Shown: positions 1 through 5,643 of the stretch, one piece after another
Layout: each line of letters starts with the position of its first letter
How positions within the stretch are numbered: the stretch's first letter is position 1
Source of the DNA: Methanobacterium sp.
Lineage (GTDB): Archaea; Methanobacteriota; Methanobacteria; Methanobacteriales; Methanobacteriaceae
Assembly (NCBI GenBank): GCA_003162115.1
Contig: PMMV01000060.1
Coordinates: forward strand, 1 to 5,867
Direction: 5' to 3'
DNA: 5,867 nt
Made by a program: the position numbers and the translations under genes
Notes under the pieces: model-generated
The model's database searches: none
What the model was told of the DNA's origin: nothing
Seen by the model: the letters and a program-made list of their open reading frames with translations, nothing else

Positions 1-371
1 TTAATGAGTTTTTGAAGTTCTTCTGTAACTTCAGTTTCGCCCATATGAATTCTCCCCTCAAGTGTATAAAGTTCTGAAAATTCTTGACCTATGACGTTCA
101 TTTTTATAGCACCGGGACCTATAAAAATTTGTATCTGAATGTCCTGTGAAATGTCATAGTACTTTCTAGGTCTTCCTCTTTCGATTTTTTGGAACGAAGA
201 ACTTAAAAGTCCAAGTTCTTCCATTGCCCTGAGATGTTCTATAATAGCCTTCTGTCCCACTTCAAGTTCCTTTGATATTTCACTAACAAATCTGGGCTCG
301 TCAGTTAAAAGGTTAATTATATCCCTTCGGGTTTTACAGCCCATTACATCGAGTATTGCTTCTAAATCCAT
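1..371 (-). CDS. Winged-helix (ArsR-like) transcriptional regulator, C-terminus cut by window edge
   Basis: Reading leftward from the ATG at 371-369, the frame stays open for 123 codons to the window edge, so the protein is partial at its C-terminus. Residues 10-22 ([13 protein letters not shown]) and about 27-53 form a helix-turn-helix. The recognition helix lies near [19 protein letters not shown], and a basic wing follows at about 61-74 ([14 protein letters not shown]). This order is typical of archaeal ArsR-type DNA-binding proteins, including the SurR/Phr kind. After the wing comes a beta-rich stretch of unknown role (about 77-105). There is one cysteine (Cys12) and no metal-binding cysteine pair. 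The Shine-Dalgarno is weak (AAGTGG, about 10 bases upstream). The gene is divergent from grpE across a 147-base spacer rich in palindromes, so it may control the chaperone genes, itself, or both. The family call is fairly sure. The target and ligand are unknown. Confidence 0.85.
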   Translation of the reverse strand, partial: MDLEAILDVMGCKTRRDIINLLTDEPRFVSEISKELEVGQKAIIEHLRAMEELGLLSSSFQKIERGRPRKYYDISQDIQIQIFIGPGAIKMNVIGQEFSELYTLEGRIHMGETEVTEELQKLI

Positions 372-408
372 GTCTATACCACTTACTGGTTTTATGATCT
401 TTATGAGT

Positions 409-418
409 TATAATTATA
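409..418 (-). promoter_or_regulatory. Candidate TATA box of the divergent regulator gene
   Basis: TATAATTATA is a perfect 10-base palindrome located 38-47 bases upstream of the regulator's ATG on the minus strand. With the usual archaeal spacing of about 25 bases, transcription would begin near 385-388. That would leave a leader of roughly 15 bases. The BRE next to it is not convincing, and because the element is symmetric it does not itself fix the direction. Confidence 0.4.
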
Positions 419-420
419 GG

Positions 421-434
421 TAGTTATTTAACTA
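421..434. promoter_or_regulatory. Candidate operator, inverted repeat TAGTTA-TT-TAACTA
   Basis: Two perfect 6-base arms are separated by TT and end seven bases before the BRE of the grpE promoter. The right arm overlaps a second small palindrome, AACTAGTT (430-437). The same half-site occurs in the palindrome at 464-478, about four helical turns away centre to centre. The position suggests binding by a regulator, with the divergent winged-helix protein the obvious candidate. Binding is inferred, not shown. Confidence 0.5.
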
Positions 435-440
435 GTTGTG

Positions 441-456
441 CGAAAGGTTTATATAA
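441..456 (+). promoter_or_regulatory. BRE/TATA promoter of grpE-dnaK
   Basis: The purine-rich CGAAAGG (441-447) followed by TTTATATAA (448-456) is close to the ideal archaeal BRE plus TATA box. With normal spacing, transcription would start at about 475-482, giving a leader of roughly 40 bases before the grpE ATG. The element sits inside the 7-base-arm inverted repeat at 443-461, so a protein bound there would compete directly with TBP/TFB. No promoter of similar quality was seen between grpE and dnaK, so it probably drives both genes. Confidence 0.85.
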
Positions 457-461
457 CCTTT
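443..461. repeat. Inverted repeat over the TATA box, AAAGGTT-TATAT-AACCTTT
   Basis: Perfect 7-base arms at 443-449 and 455-461 are separated by TATAT and embed the grpE TATA box. The half-site AAAGGTT recurs directly at 478-484. The N5 spacing resembles that reported for heat-shock repressor sites in Archaeoglobus, although the base sequence differs. Part of the symmetry could be a by-product of the BRE and TATA consensus. Confidence 0.55.
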
Positions 462-463
462 TG

Positions 464-478
464 TAACTATAATAGTTA
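464..478. promoter_or_regulatory. Candidate operator, inverted repeat TAACTAT-A-ATAGTTA
   Basis: Perfect 7-base arms lie around a single central base. The repeat covers the region between the TATA box and the expected transcription start of grpE. It shares the TAACTA/TAGTTA half-site with the repeat at 421-434. A repressor bound here would block RNA polymerase recruitment, the classic position for archaeal repressor sites. Function is inferred from position and symmetry. Confidence 0.55.
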
Positions 479-518
479 AAGGTTACTGTTCTTTTTATAC
501 CATATAAAAGGTGAATGA

Positions 519-1055
519 ATGAATGATAAACAAAAATTAGAGAAGTTAAAAAAGGATCTGAGCCGTTTGGAATCTGATATCGATGAAAAAAGAGAGGATA
601 TTCAGAAAAAGGATGAAGAGATCCAGAATTTAGAGGATAAAGTTGAGGATTACCATTCTCAATTACTAAGACTCCACGCAGACTTCGATAACTACAAAAA
701 ACGATCAGAAAAAGAGATTAAAGAATACGTTAAATATGCAAATGAAGGCCTGATCCTAAAGATTATAGAAGCCTATGAAGACCTTGAAAGAGCTTTAAAA
801 GCAGATAAATCCCACGACCTCAAGGAAGGTTTGGAAATGATACACAAAAAACTCAAAACTATATTAGAAGGAGAAGGACTGTGTGAGATTGAAACATCTG
901 GAGAGAAGTTCGACCCTTATAAGCATGAAGCCCTGATGGTAGAGGATAATAAAGATTATGATGAAGGAATTGTTATAGAAGAACTTGGAAAGGGATATAC
1001 CCTTGACTCCAAGGTAATAAAGTATTCAAAAGTTAAAGTATGTAAAAAGAAGTAA
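519..1055 (+). CDS. grpE: GrpE, nucleotide exchange factor for DnaK
   Basis: This 178-residue protein is the cytoplasmic co-chaperone that releases ADP from DnaK and so resets the Hsp70 cycle. Residues 1-50 are highly charged and should form the long dimerising coiled coil. [18 protein letters not shown] (49-66) is the conserved GrpE helix, and the four-helix region follows (about 75-120). The C-terminal beta domain carries [10 protein letters not shown] (131-140) and [18 protein letters not shown] (158-175), which match the GrpE signature. Length is normal for the family. Start choice: AGGTGA (509-514) is four bases before the ATG at 519. The ATGs at 515 and 523 lie in other frames that stop after three and five codons. 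The gene stands first behind a BRE/TATA promoter and 58 bases before dnaK, so co-transcription with dnaK is likely. Confidence 0.97.
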   Translation: MNDKQKLEKLKKDLSRLESDIDEKREDIQKKDEEIQNLEDKVEDYHSQLLRLHADFDNYKKRSEKEIKEYVKYANEGLILKIIEAYEDLERALKADKSHDLKEGLEMIHKKLKTILEGEGLCEIETSGEKFDPYKHEALMVEDNKDYDEGIVIEELGKGYTLDSKVIKYSKVKVCKKK

Positions 1056-1113
1056 CCTGATATTGAAGAATAATTTAAGTTTATAGTGAATTTTATAAAA
1101 AGAGGTGAATATT

Positions 1114-2985
1114 ATGGCAAAAAAAGAGAAAATAATAGGTATAGATTTGGGTACAAGTAACTCAGCAGCAGCTGTACTCCTCGGTGGTAAAGCTACAATA
1201 ATACCAAGTGCAGAGGGTGCTACACAATATGGTAAAGCATTTCCAAGTTACGTTGCATTCACAAAGGATGGACAACGTTTAGTTGGTGAACCTGCAAGAA
1301 GACAGGCAGTCACAAACCCTGAACACACCATTAGTGCCATAAAAAGGAGTATGGGAACAGACTACAAGATAAACGTTCTTGGCAAAGAGTATACCCCACA
1401 GGAAATATCAGCATTTATACTACAAAAAATTAAAAAAGATGCAGAAGCATTCCTAGGCGAGCCAGTTAACAAGGCAGTTATCACAGTACCCGCATATTTC
1501 AACGACAATCAGAGAACAGCAACCAAAGATGCTGGAACAATCGCCGGACTAGAAGTTGTACGTCTAGTTAACGAACCTACCGCAGCAAGTCTAGCATATG
1601 GAATAGATAAAGAAGCAGAAGAGGATTTAGAAATACTAGTATTCGATTTCGGTGGAGGAACTCTGGATGTTACCATTATGGATTTCGGTGGAGGAGTATT
1701 TGAAGTAAGATCAACCAGTGGTGATACAAGCCTAGGTGGAACCGACATGGACAATACCATAATGAAGCATCTTGCAGCAGATTTCAAGCGTGACACCGGT
1801 GTAGACCTTATGAATGATGATCAAGCGGTTCAGAGACTCAGAGAAGCATCAGAAAAAGCTAAGATCGAACTTTCAACAACCCTCACCAGTGATATTAACC
1901 TTCCTTTCATTACTGCAACTGCAGAAGGACCTAAACATCTAACAGCAACACTTACAAGGGCAAAACTCGAGGAATTAGTTGATCCTATCATCAAAAAGTG
2001 TTCAGGACCAATGGAACAGGCTATCAAAGACGCAAAAATGAGCAAATCTGATATAAATAAGATCATACTTGTTGGGGGACCAACCAGGATGCCTATAGTC
2101 CAAAAATTTGTAGAAAAATTTATTGGAAAACCAGCAGAAAGTGGAATAGACCCAATGGAATGTGTTGCAATGGGAGCAGCAATCCAGGGAGGAGTAATGG
2201 GTGGCGAAATAAAAGACCTTGTGCTCCTGGACGTGACACCACTATCTTTAGGTATAGAAACACTGGGAGGAGTATTTACTCAACTTATTGAGAGAAACAC
2301 AACCATACCAACTAAGAAAAGTCAAGTTTTTACTACTGCAGCTGACAGCCAGCCTTCCGTGGACATACACGTGCTTCAAGGAGAAAGACCTATGGCAGCA
2401 GATAACTCAACACTTGGAAGATTCCAGTTGGTCGGGATACCACCAGCTCCAAGGGGAATCCCTCAAATTGAGGTCACATTTGACATAGATGCTAATGGTA
2501 TCATAAACGTATCTGCAAAGGATATGGGAACAGGCAAAGAACAAAGAATTACAATAACCGCACCAAACAAGCTTTCAAAAGATGAAATAGATAAGAAGGT
2601 TAAAGAAGCAGAACAACATGCAGAAGAGGATAAAAAGCGGCAAGAAGAAATTGAAATCAGAAACAATGCTGATTCAATGATATATACATCAGAAAAGACT
2701 TTAGAAGAACTGGCAGACAAAGTAGATGCTGATAAAAAATCCAAAATTGAAGATCTTGTAAAGGAACTAAGAGATCTTATAAGTGGCCAAAATCTCGATG
2801 CAATCAAAACCAAAACCGATGAACTTACAAAAGTTGTTCAGGAAGTAGGTGCAGCAATCTATCAGGAAGCACAACAAGCACAAGCTCAACAGAAAGCGCA
2901 AAACGGCGCCCAGGAATCTCAAAGTGAAACAACCGGAAAAGACAACGATGAAACAATAGACGCAGATTATGAAGTCAAGAAATAA
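1114..2985 (+). CDS. dnaK: DnaK, Hsp70 molecular chaperone
   Basis: This 623-residue ATP-dependent chaperone binds exposed hydrophobic peptide segments and works with DnaJ and GrpE in the cytoplasm. The ATPase domain shows all three Hsp70 signatures: IDLGTSNS (10-17), [14 protein letters not shown] (176-189) and [15 protein letters not shown] (318-332). The linker and start of the substrate domain are [16 protein letters not shown] (368-383). A charged helical lid follows from about 490, then a Q/A-rich stretch (585-600) and the tail IDADYEVKK, like bacterial DnaK ends. Between AIKRSMG (75-81) and EYTPQEIS (92-99) the chain is short and lacks the insert found in Gram-negative DnaK. The start is ATG 1114, five bases after AGAGGTGA (1101-1108). 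The in-frame GTG at 1105 lies inside that ribosome binding site and is unlikely. The bacterial-like sequence fits acquisition by transfer from bacteria. Confidence 0.98.
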   Translation: MAKKEKIIGIDLGTSNSAAAVLLGGKATIIPSAEGATQYGKAFPSYVAFTKDGQRLVGEPARRQAVTNPEHTISAIKRSMGTDYKINVLGKEYTPQEISAFILQKIKKDAEAFLGEPVNKAVITVPAYFNDNQRTATKDAGTIAGLEVVRLVNEPTAASLAYGIDKEAEEDLEILVFDFGGGTLDVTIMDFGGGVFEVRSTSGDTSLGGTDMDNTIMKHLAADFKRDTGVDLMNDDQAVQRLREASEKAKIELSTTLTSDINLPFITATAEGPKHLTATLTRAKLEELVDPIIKKCSGPMEQAIKDAKMSKSDINKIILVGGPTRMPIVQKFVEKFIGKPAESGIDPMECVAMGAAIQGGVMGGEIKDLVLLDVTPLSLGIETLGGVFTQLIERNTTIPTKKSQVFTTAADSQPSVDIHVLQGERPMAADNSTLGRFQLVGIPPAPRGIPQIEVTFDIDANGIINVSAKDMGTGKEQRITITAPNKLSKDEIDKKVKEAEQHAEEDKKRQEEIEIRNNADSMIYTSEKTLEELADKVDADKKSKIEDLVKELRDLISGQNLDAIKTKTDELTKVVQEVGAAIYQEAQQAQAQQKAQNGAQESQSETTGKDNDETIDADYEVKK

Positions 2986-2994
2986 ATAATGAAA

Positions 2995-3028
2995 TGATTC
3001 AGGGATTTATTCCCTGATCAATTTTTTT
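2995..3028 (+). terminator. Hairpin plus T-run terminator behind dnaK
   Basis: Starting 9 bases after the dnaK stop, TCAGGGA (2999-3005) pairs with TCCCTGA (3011-3017) over a 5-base loop. An alternative pairing extends the stem with TGAT/ATCA (2995-2998 with 3017-3020) around a bulged T. Seven T residues follow at 3022-3028. This should end, or strongly reduce, transcription between dnaK and dnaJ. Confidence 0.8.
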
Positions 3029-3236
3029 ATAATACTAAAATTTAGCAGATTAATTATTGGAATCACCGACAATCATCAAAGAAAAAATCGAACCTGATCA
3101 AAGTTCATATCATGATTTTCTAAATTATTAATATGGCATCATTAAATAGTTCAATATAATAACTTTAATTTCATTAATTTCACAATAAAGTCAACGATTA
3201 AAAAATTCATTAAATTAAATTGAGGGTAAGATTATA
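3029..3236 (+). promoter_or_regulatory. dnaK-dnaJ spacer with tentative dnaJ promoter near 3141-3168
   Basis: This AT-rich spacer contains no ORF or RNA gene that I recognise. The likeliest promoter is AATATAAT (3153-3160), flanked by imperfect inverted arms ATTAAATAGTT (3141-3151) and AACTTTAAT (3161-3169). Transcription would then start near 3180, giving a leader of about 55 bases. The left arm contains the TAGTT half-site seen in the grpE control region, so shared control is possible. No good BRE is visible, and other AT-rich stretches (for example 3196-3220) cannot be excluded. The dnaJ ribosome binding site is GAGGG (3222-3226), a rather long 10 bases before the ATG. Confidence 0.35.
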
Positions 3237-4415
3237 ATGGCAGAAAAGCGTGATTATTACGAAGTGCTCGGAGTAGATAAGGGCGCGGATAAAAAGGATA
3301 TCAAAAAAGCCTACCGTAAATTGGCAATGAAATACCATCCAGACGTGAGCGAAGATCAAGAGTCAGGGGAAAAATTTAAAGAAATTAGCGAAGCTTATGC
3401 TGTACTTTCAGATACAGAAAAACGTCAGACCTACGATCAGTACGGCCATGCTGGTATGAATGGATTCTCACAAGAGGATATATTTAATAATGTAAATTTT
3501 GACGATATATTCCGAGGATTTGGATTCGGTGGAAGCCAAAGTGGTAGCCGTGGTGGTGGTGGTGGTGGCAGTTTTGAAAGTATATTTGACTTATTCGGAT
3601 TTGGAGGAAGTACCAGGAATGGACCTACTCAGGGCGAAGATGTATACTACGAAATGGATATCACACTAGAAGAAGCAGCTTTGGGACTTGATAAAGACAT
3701 TGAGGTGCCTCACAAAAAAACTTGTCCAAAATGCCAAGGTTCTAAAGCTGAACCCGGTACAAACTCCAGAACATGCCCAGAATGTGGTGGATCAGGACAA
3801 GTACGCCAGGTGAGCAATACACCATTGGGCCAATTTGCAACTGTAAGACCATGCAGAACATGTCGAGGCGAAGGGCATATTATAGACACACCCTGCAAAG
3901 AATGTCATGGTAAGGGTATAGTCAAAAATAAAAGCACTATACATATAAAGATCCCACCAGGTGTTGAAAATGGAAGCCGTCTACGTGTTCCTGGAGAAGG
4001 AGATGTAGGAACTCGAAGAGGACCTCCAGGGGACCTTTATGTTATGATAAGTGTTAAACAGCATCAGCTTTTCCATAGAGAAGGATCAGACCTTATATAT
4101 AATATGCCTATAAGTTTTGTTCAGGCATCATTGGGGGACACAGTTGAAGCACCAACTTTAACTGGAGCAGTAGACCTTAAAATACCTGCAGGTACACAAA
4201 CAGGTACTTCCTTCCGTATCAGAGGAGAAGGTATGCCTCATCTTCGCTGGAATGGGAAAGGAAATCTTTATGTGAAAGTTAAAATCATAACACCTAAAAA
4301 ATTAAGCCCAAAACAGAAGGAACTCCTTACAGAATTTGCTGAAATAAGCGGTCAGGAGATATATGCTGAAGACAAGGGCTTTTTCGAAAAGGTGAAGGAA
4401 GTTATTAACCACTGA
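3237..4415 (+). CDS. dnaJ: DnaJ, type I Hsp40 co-chaperone
   Basis: This 392-residue protein delivers unfolded clients to DnaK and stimulates its ATPase. The J domain occupies residues 4-70 with the essential HPD at 34-36. A Gly/Phe-rich segment follows (about 76-126), including six glycines in a row at 106-111. The zinc-binding domain has four CxxC pairs: C163/C166, C180/C183, C206/C209 and C220/C223. The first repeat reads CPKCQGSK, with K in place of the usual final G, and the other three fit CxxCxGxG. The two beta-barrel substrate-binding domains (about 234-350) and the dimerisation tail complete a full-length type I protein. The gene follows dnaK by 251 bases, beyond a terminator, so it probably has its own promoter. 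With grpE and dnaK it completes the Hsp70 machine. Confidence 0.98.
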   Translation: MAEKRDYYEVLGVDKGADKKDIKKAYRKLAMKYHPDVSEDQESGEKFKEISEAYAVLSDTEKRQTYDQYGHAGMNGFSQEDIFNNVNFDDIFRGFGFGGSQSGSRGGGGGGSFESIFDLFGFGGSTRNGPTQGEDVYYEMDITLEEAALGLDKDIEVPHKKTCPKCQGSKAEPGTNSRTCPECGGSGQVRQVSNTPLGQFATVRPCRTCRGEGHIIDTPCKECHGKGIVKNKSTIHIKIPPGVENGSRLRVPGEGDVGTRRGPPGDLYVMISVKQHQLFHREGSDLIYNMPISFVQASLGDTVEAPTLTGAVDLKIPAGTQTGTSFRIRGEGMPHLRWNGKGNLYVKVKIITPKKLSPKQKELLTEFAEISGQEIYAEDKGFFEKVKEVINH

Positions 4416-4420
4416 AATTA

Positions 4421-4446
4421 ATTTTTTCTTTTTTCCAAGTTTTTTT
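4421..4446 (+). terminator. Oligo-T terminator behind dnaJ
   Basis: Six bases after the dnaJ stop begin three runs of T (4422-4427, 4429-4434 and 4440-4446), interrupted only by C, CC and AAG. There is no stable stem in front of them. Methanogen transcripts commonly end at oligo-T tracts without a hairpin, so this is a good end point for dnaJ mRNA. Confidence 0.65.
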
Positions 4447-4534
4447 CGATAATAATCATAGAATTAATTTTCCTTTCCTTAAATTTTTCATAATAAATTA
4501 CTACTCATTTAATTGAATTTTACAATGATATAAC

Positions 4535-4550
4535 CTAAAGTTTTATACAT
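4535..4550 (+). promoter_or_regulatory. Candidate BRE/TATA promoter in the dnaJ-GAP spacer
   Basis: CTAAAG (4535-4540) followed by TTTTATACAT (4541-4550) resembles an archaeal BRE plus TATA box on the plus strand. The expected start is near 4568-4573, about 20 bases before the GC-richer island at 4593-4640. No conventional gene follows on this strand, so it may serve a small RNA or a very short ORF. In a spacer this AT-rich, a chance match is possible. Confidence 0.4.
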
Positions 4551-4592
4551 AATATTCATTTAGTTAAGTCTAACTTTTATTATATTATTAGT

Positions 4593-4640
4593 ATGTCTTT
4601 GAGGAGACATTGGTTATCATCGCACCCCCATCAAAGGTAG
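4593..4640 (+). other. GC-richer island: candidate small RNA or 15-codon ORF
   Basis: The rest of this 269-base spacer is very AT-rich, but this segment is about 46% G+C. It opens with ATG and reads MSLRRHWLSSHPHQR before a TAG, a basic, His-rich 15-residue peptide. No Shine-Dalgarno precedes it. It can also fold: ATGTCT (4593-4598) pairs with AGACAT (4605-4610), or alternatively CTTTGA (4597-4602) pairs with TCAAAG (4631-4636). A promoter-like element lies upstream (4535-4550) and a T5 stretch downstream (4682-4686), giving a possible transcript of about 115 bases. I do not recognise it. Small RNA, leader peptide and relic are all open. Confidence 0.3.
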
Positions 4641-4676
4641 AAATAAGTCAAAAATCGTTTATTCCTGAATCAAATG

Positions 4677-4686
4677 AAAAATTTTT
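4677..4686. terminator. Possible bidirectional A5T5 terminator
   Basis: AAAAATTTTT is a perfect palindrome that offers T5 to transcripts from both sides. It touches the stop codon of the minus-strand membrane protein gene (TAA at 4687-4685) and would also end any plus-strand transcript from 4570 onward. Five T residues are a modest signal. Confidence 0.3.
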
Positions 4687-5374
4687 AAATAAATCCTAAC
4701 CTTATCAAACCAATCCATATCAAATACACTCCAATTACCAAAATCACAACACCCATTAATATATGACCATTCGTTTGCATCCATTTATTGACCTTGGATA
4801 AAATATTGTTGGCTTTTTCTGGATATGCAAAGTACATTAAGAGAGGTACTTCACAAACAAGTAGCGTTATTATTGTTAAAATTATTACTACAGTTAATTT
4901 TCCAATTAAATCAACTGATGACGCCCCTATTTCTTTACCAGCTTCAAGAACTATAATACTGGTTGAGAAGTTAATTAAAAACAATCCAAATCCATAAGAA
5001 ACTCCTTTAATGAAAAAAACCAAATTTGATTTTGATTTATCATCACCATGAAAAAGTCGTGTCGGAGATTTTTGAGCTTGAAAAATTCTTTTAATACCAG
5101 CTAAAAACAATATAATCCCTAATAATATATCGATTGAATCTAAAATTGGATTAGGTTTTGGAGTTACCGATGTTATTCCTGCTCCTAAGAGTATTCCCAA
5201 AATAACAACAATTATAATTAAAATTATTGCACCAATATAATATCCAAACCCTTGGAGTTTAGGTCTATTTGAAATAGATAAAAGAATTATTATCCCCATC
5301 AAAGCAGTGGGACTAATTGCAGCCCCTAAAGCCAATGGAAGTATATTTATGAGGAGTATTAAAAAAGATGCCAT
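4685..5374 (-). CDS. GAP family (Sap/LysE-like) integral membrane protein
   Basis: With the ATG at 5374 the protein has 229 residues and about six membrane helices, near 4-33, 43-67, 79-98, 117-145, 158-182 and 203-226. The opening LPLALGAAISPTALMGIIILLS and the following polar RPKLQGFGYYIGA resemble the GAP/Sap proteins of the LysE-like superfamily. In mycobacteria these help move glycolipids to the cell surface, and the archaeal substrate is unknown. The short charged loop at 99-118 (QAQKSPTRLFHGDDKSKS) probably separates two repeats of three helices. An in-frame TTG at 5395 would add seven residues, but neither start has a strong Shine-Dalgarno. I prefer ATG because it places the first helix at the N-terminus. 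The gene is more AT-rich than the chaperones, uses many TTA and ATT codons, and has no functional partner nearby, so it may be an accessory gene. Confidence 0.8.
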   Translation of the reverse strand: MASFLILLINILPLALGAAISPTALMGIIILLSISNRPKLQGFGYYIGAIILIIIVVILGILLGAGITSVTPKPNPILDSIDILLGIILFLAGIKRIFQAQKSPTRLFHGDDKSKSNLVFFIKGVSYGFGLFLINFSTSIIVLEAGKEIGASSVDLIGKLTVVIILTIITLLVCEVPLLMYFAYPEKANNILSKVNKWMQTNGHILMGVVILVIGVYLIWIGLIRLGFI

Positions 5375-5437
5375 ACCAAGTTTTCCCGATACCAAAAGTT
5401 TTAACCCATATTTAATTGATTATTAAATAATTAACTT

Positions 5438-5450
5438 CATAAATACTTTA
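5438..5450 (-). promoter_or_regulatory. Weak candidate promoter of the GAP-type gene
   Basis: On the minus strand TAAAG is followed by TATTTATG, a loose BRE/TATA match 64-76 bases upstream of the chosen ATG. Transcription would begin near 5412-5416. Several similar AT-rich stretches occur in this spacer, so the choice is uncertain. Confidence 0.25.
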
Positions 5451-5472
5451 TGATAGAGATTTTGAATGGTTC

Positions 5473-5507
5473 TGATATTTTTAAGATATAATCATATCTA
5501 AATATCA
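5473..5507. repeat. Nested inverted repeat with TGATATTT/AAATATCA and AGATAT/ATATCT arms
   Basis: The outer arms TGATATTT (5473-5480) and AAATATCA (5500-5507) and the inner arms AGATAT (5484-5489) and ATATCT (5494-5499) are perfectly complementary. The inner arms enclose AATC, and a 3-base bulge (TTA) lies on the left side only. It sits upstream of the GAP-type gene's likely promoter. It shares the core AAATATC with the palindrome at 5569-5585. It may be an operator pair or a transcript hairpin. Confidence 0.5.
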
Positions 5508-5568
5508 TGAAAGTCCATCTATATTGGTTTATTAACATGAAATCTAGAATTATTTATAAATGAATTTG

Positions 5569-5585
5569 AAATATCTTAGATATTT
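5569..5585. repeat. Palindrome AAATATCT-T-AGATATTT
   Basis: Two perfect 8-base arms around a single T lie about 60 bases beyond the 3' end of the RNase P RNA gene and about 195 bases upstream of the GAP-type gene. Its half-site is closely related to the arms at 5473-5507. The rest of the 5375-5643 spacer holds no ORF or RNA gene that I can support. Confidence 0.5.
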
Positions 5586-5610
5586 TGGGTTTTGAAATAA
5601 TTAGTTTTCA

Positions 5611-5625
5611 ATAAAATAAAAATTA
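5611..5625 (-). terminator. rnpB: Oligo-T stretch behind the RNase P RNA gene
   Basis: Read on the minus strand, TAATTTTTATTTTAT begins about 19 bases after the apparent 3' end of the RNA. No stem precedes it other than the RNA's own terminal helix. It is a plausible archaeal oligo-T termination site. Confidence 0.45.
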
Positions 5626-5643
5626 GCATAAAATATAATTAAA

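Noticed and set aside
1105..1113. Upstream GTG start for DnaK adding three residues
   Set aside because: The GTG is part of the AGAGGTGA ribosome binding site, and the ATG at 1114 has ideal spacing and gives the usual MAKKEK N-terminus.
1056..1113. Internal promoter (TTTATAG near 1080) for dnaK
   Set aside because: Transcription would start on top of the dnaK ribosome binding site and there is no BRE, so read-through from grpE is more likely.
1509..1796. Minus-strand ORF of 95 codons inside dnaK
   Set aside because: It lies wholly antisense to a highly conserved part of the DnaK ATPase domain and translates to a low-complexity Ser/Val/Pro-rich string with no recognisable domain.
1830..2813. 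Further antisense or out-of-frame ORFs inside dnaK (1830-2066 minus, 2288-2488 plus, 2463-2813 minus)
   Set aside because: They overlap a certain gene, have no ribosome binding site or promoter of their own, and look like shadow translations.
3552..3569. Run of GGT codons in dnaJ as a phase-variable repeat
   Set aside because: Five GGT and one GGC encode the normal Gly-rich segment of DnaJ. A triplet tract changes only the glycine count, not the frame.
3710..3898. Minus-strand ORF opposite the DnaJ zinc-binding region
   Set aside because: It is a mirror of the conserved Cys/Gly codons and has no independent signal.
4593..4640. Box C/D guide RNA or tRNA fragment in the GC-richer island
   Set aside because: No properly placed C (RTGATGA) and D (CTGA) boxes on either strand, and no T-loop or acceptor pattern.
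4788..4997. Plus-strand ORF of 69 codons opposite the GAP-type gene
   Set aside because: The minus-strand frame codes a coherent six-helix membrane protein over the whole region, and the plus-strand frame matches nothing known.
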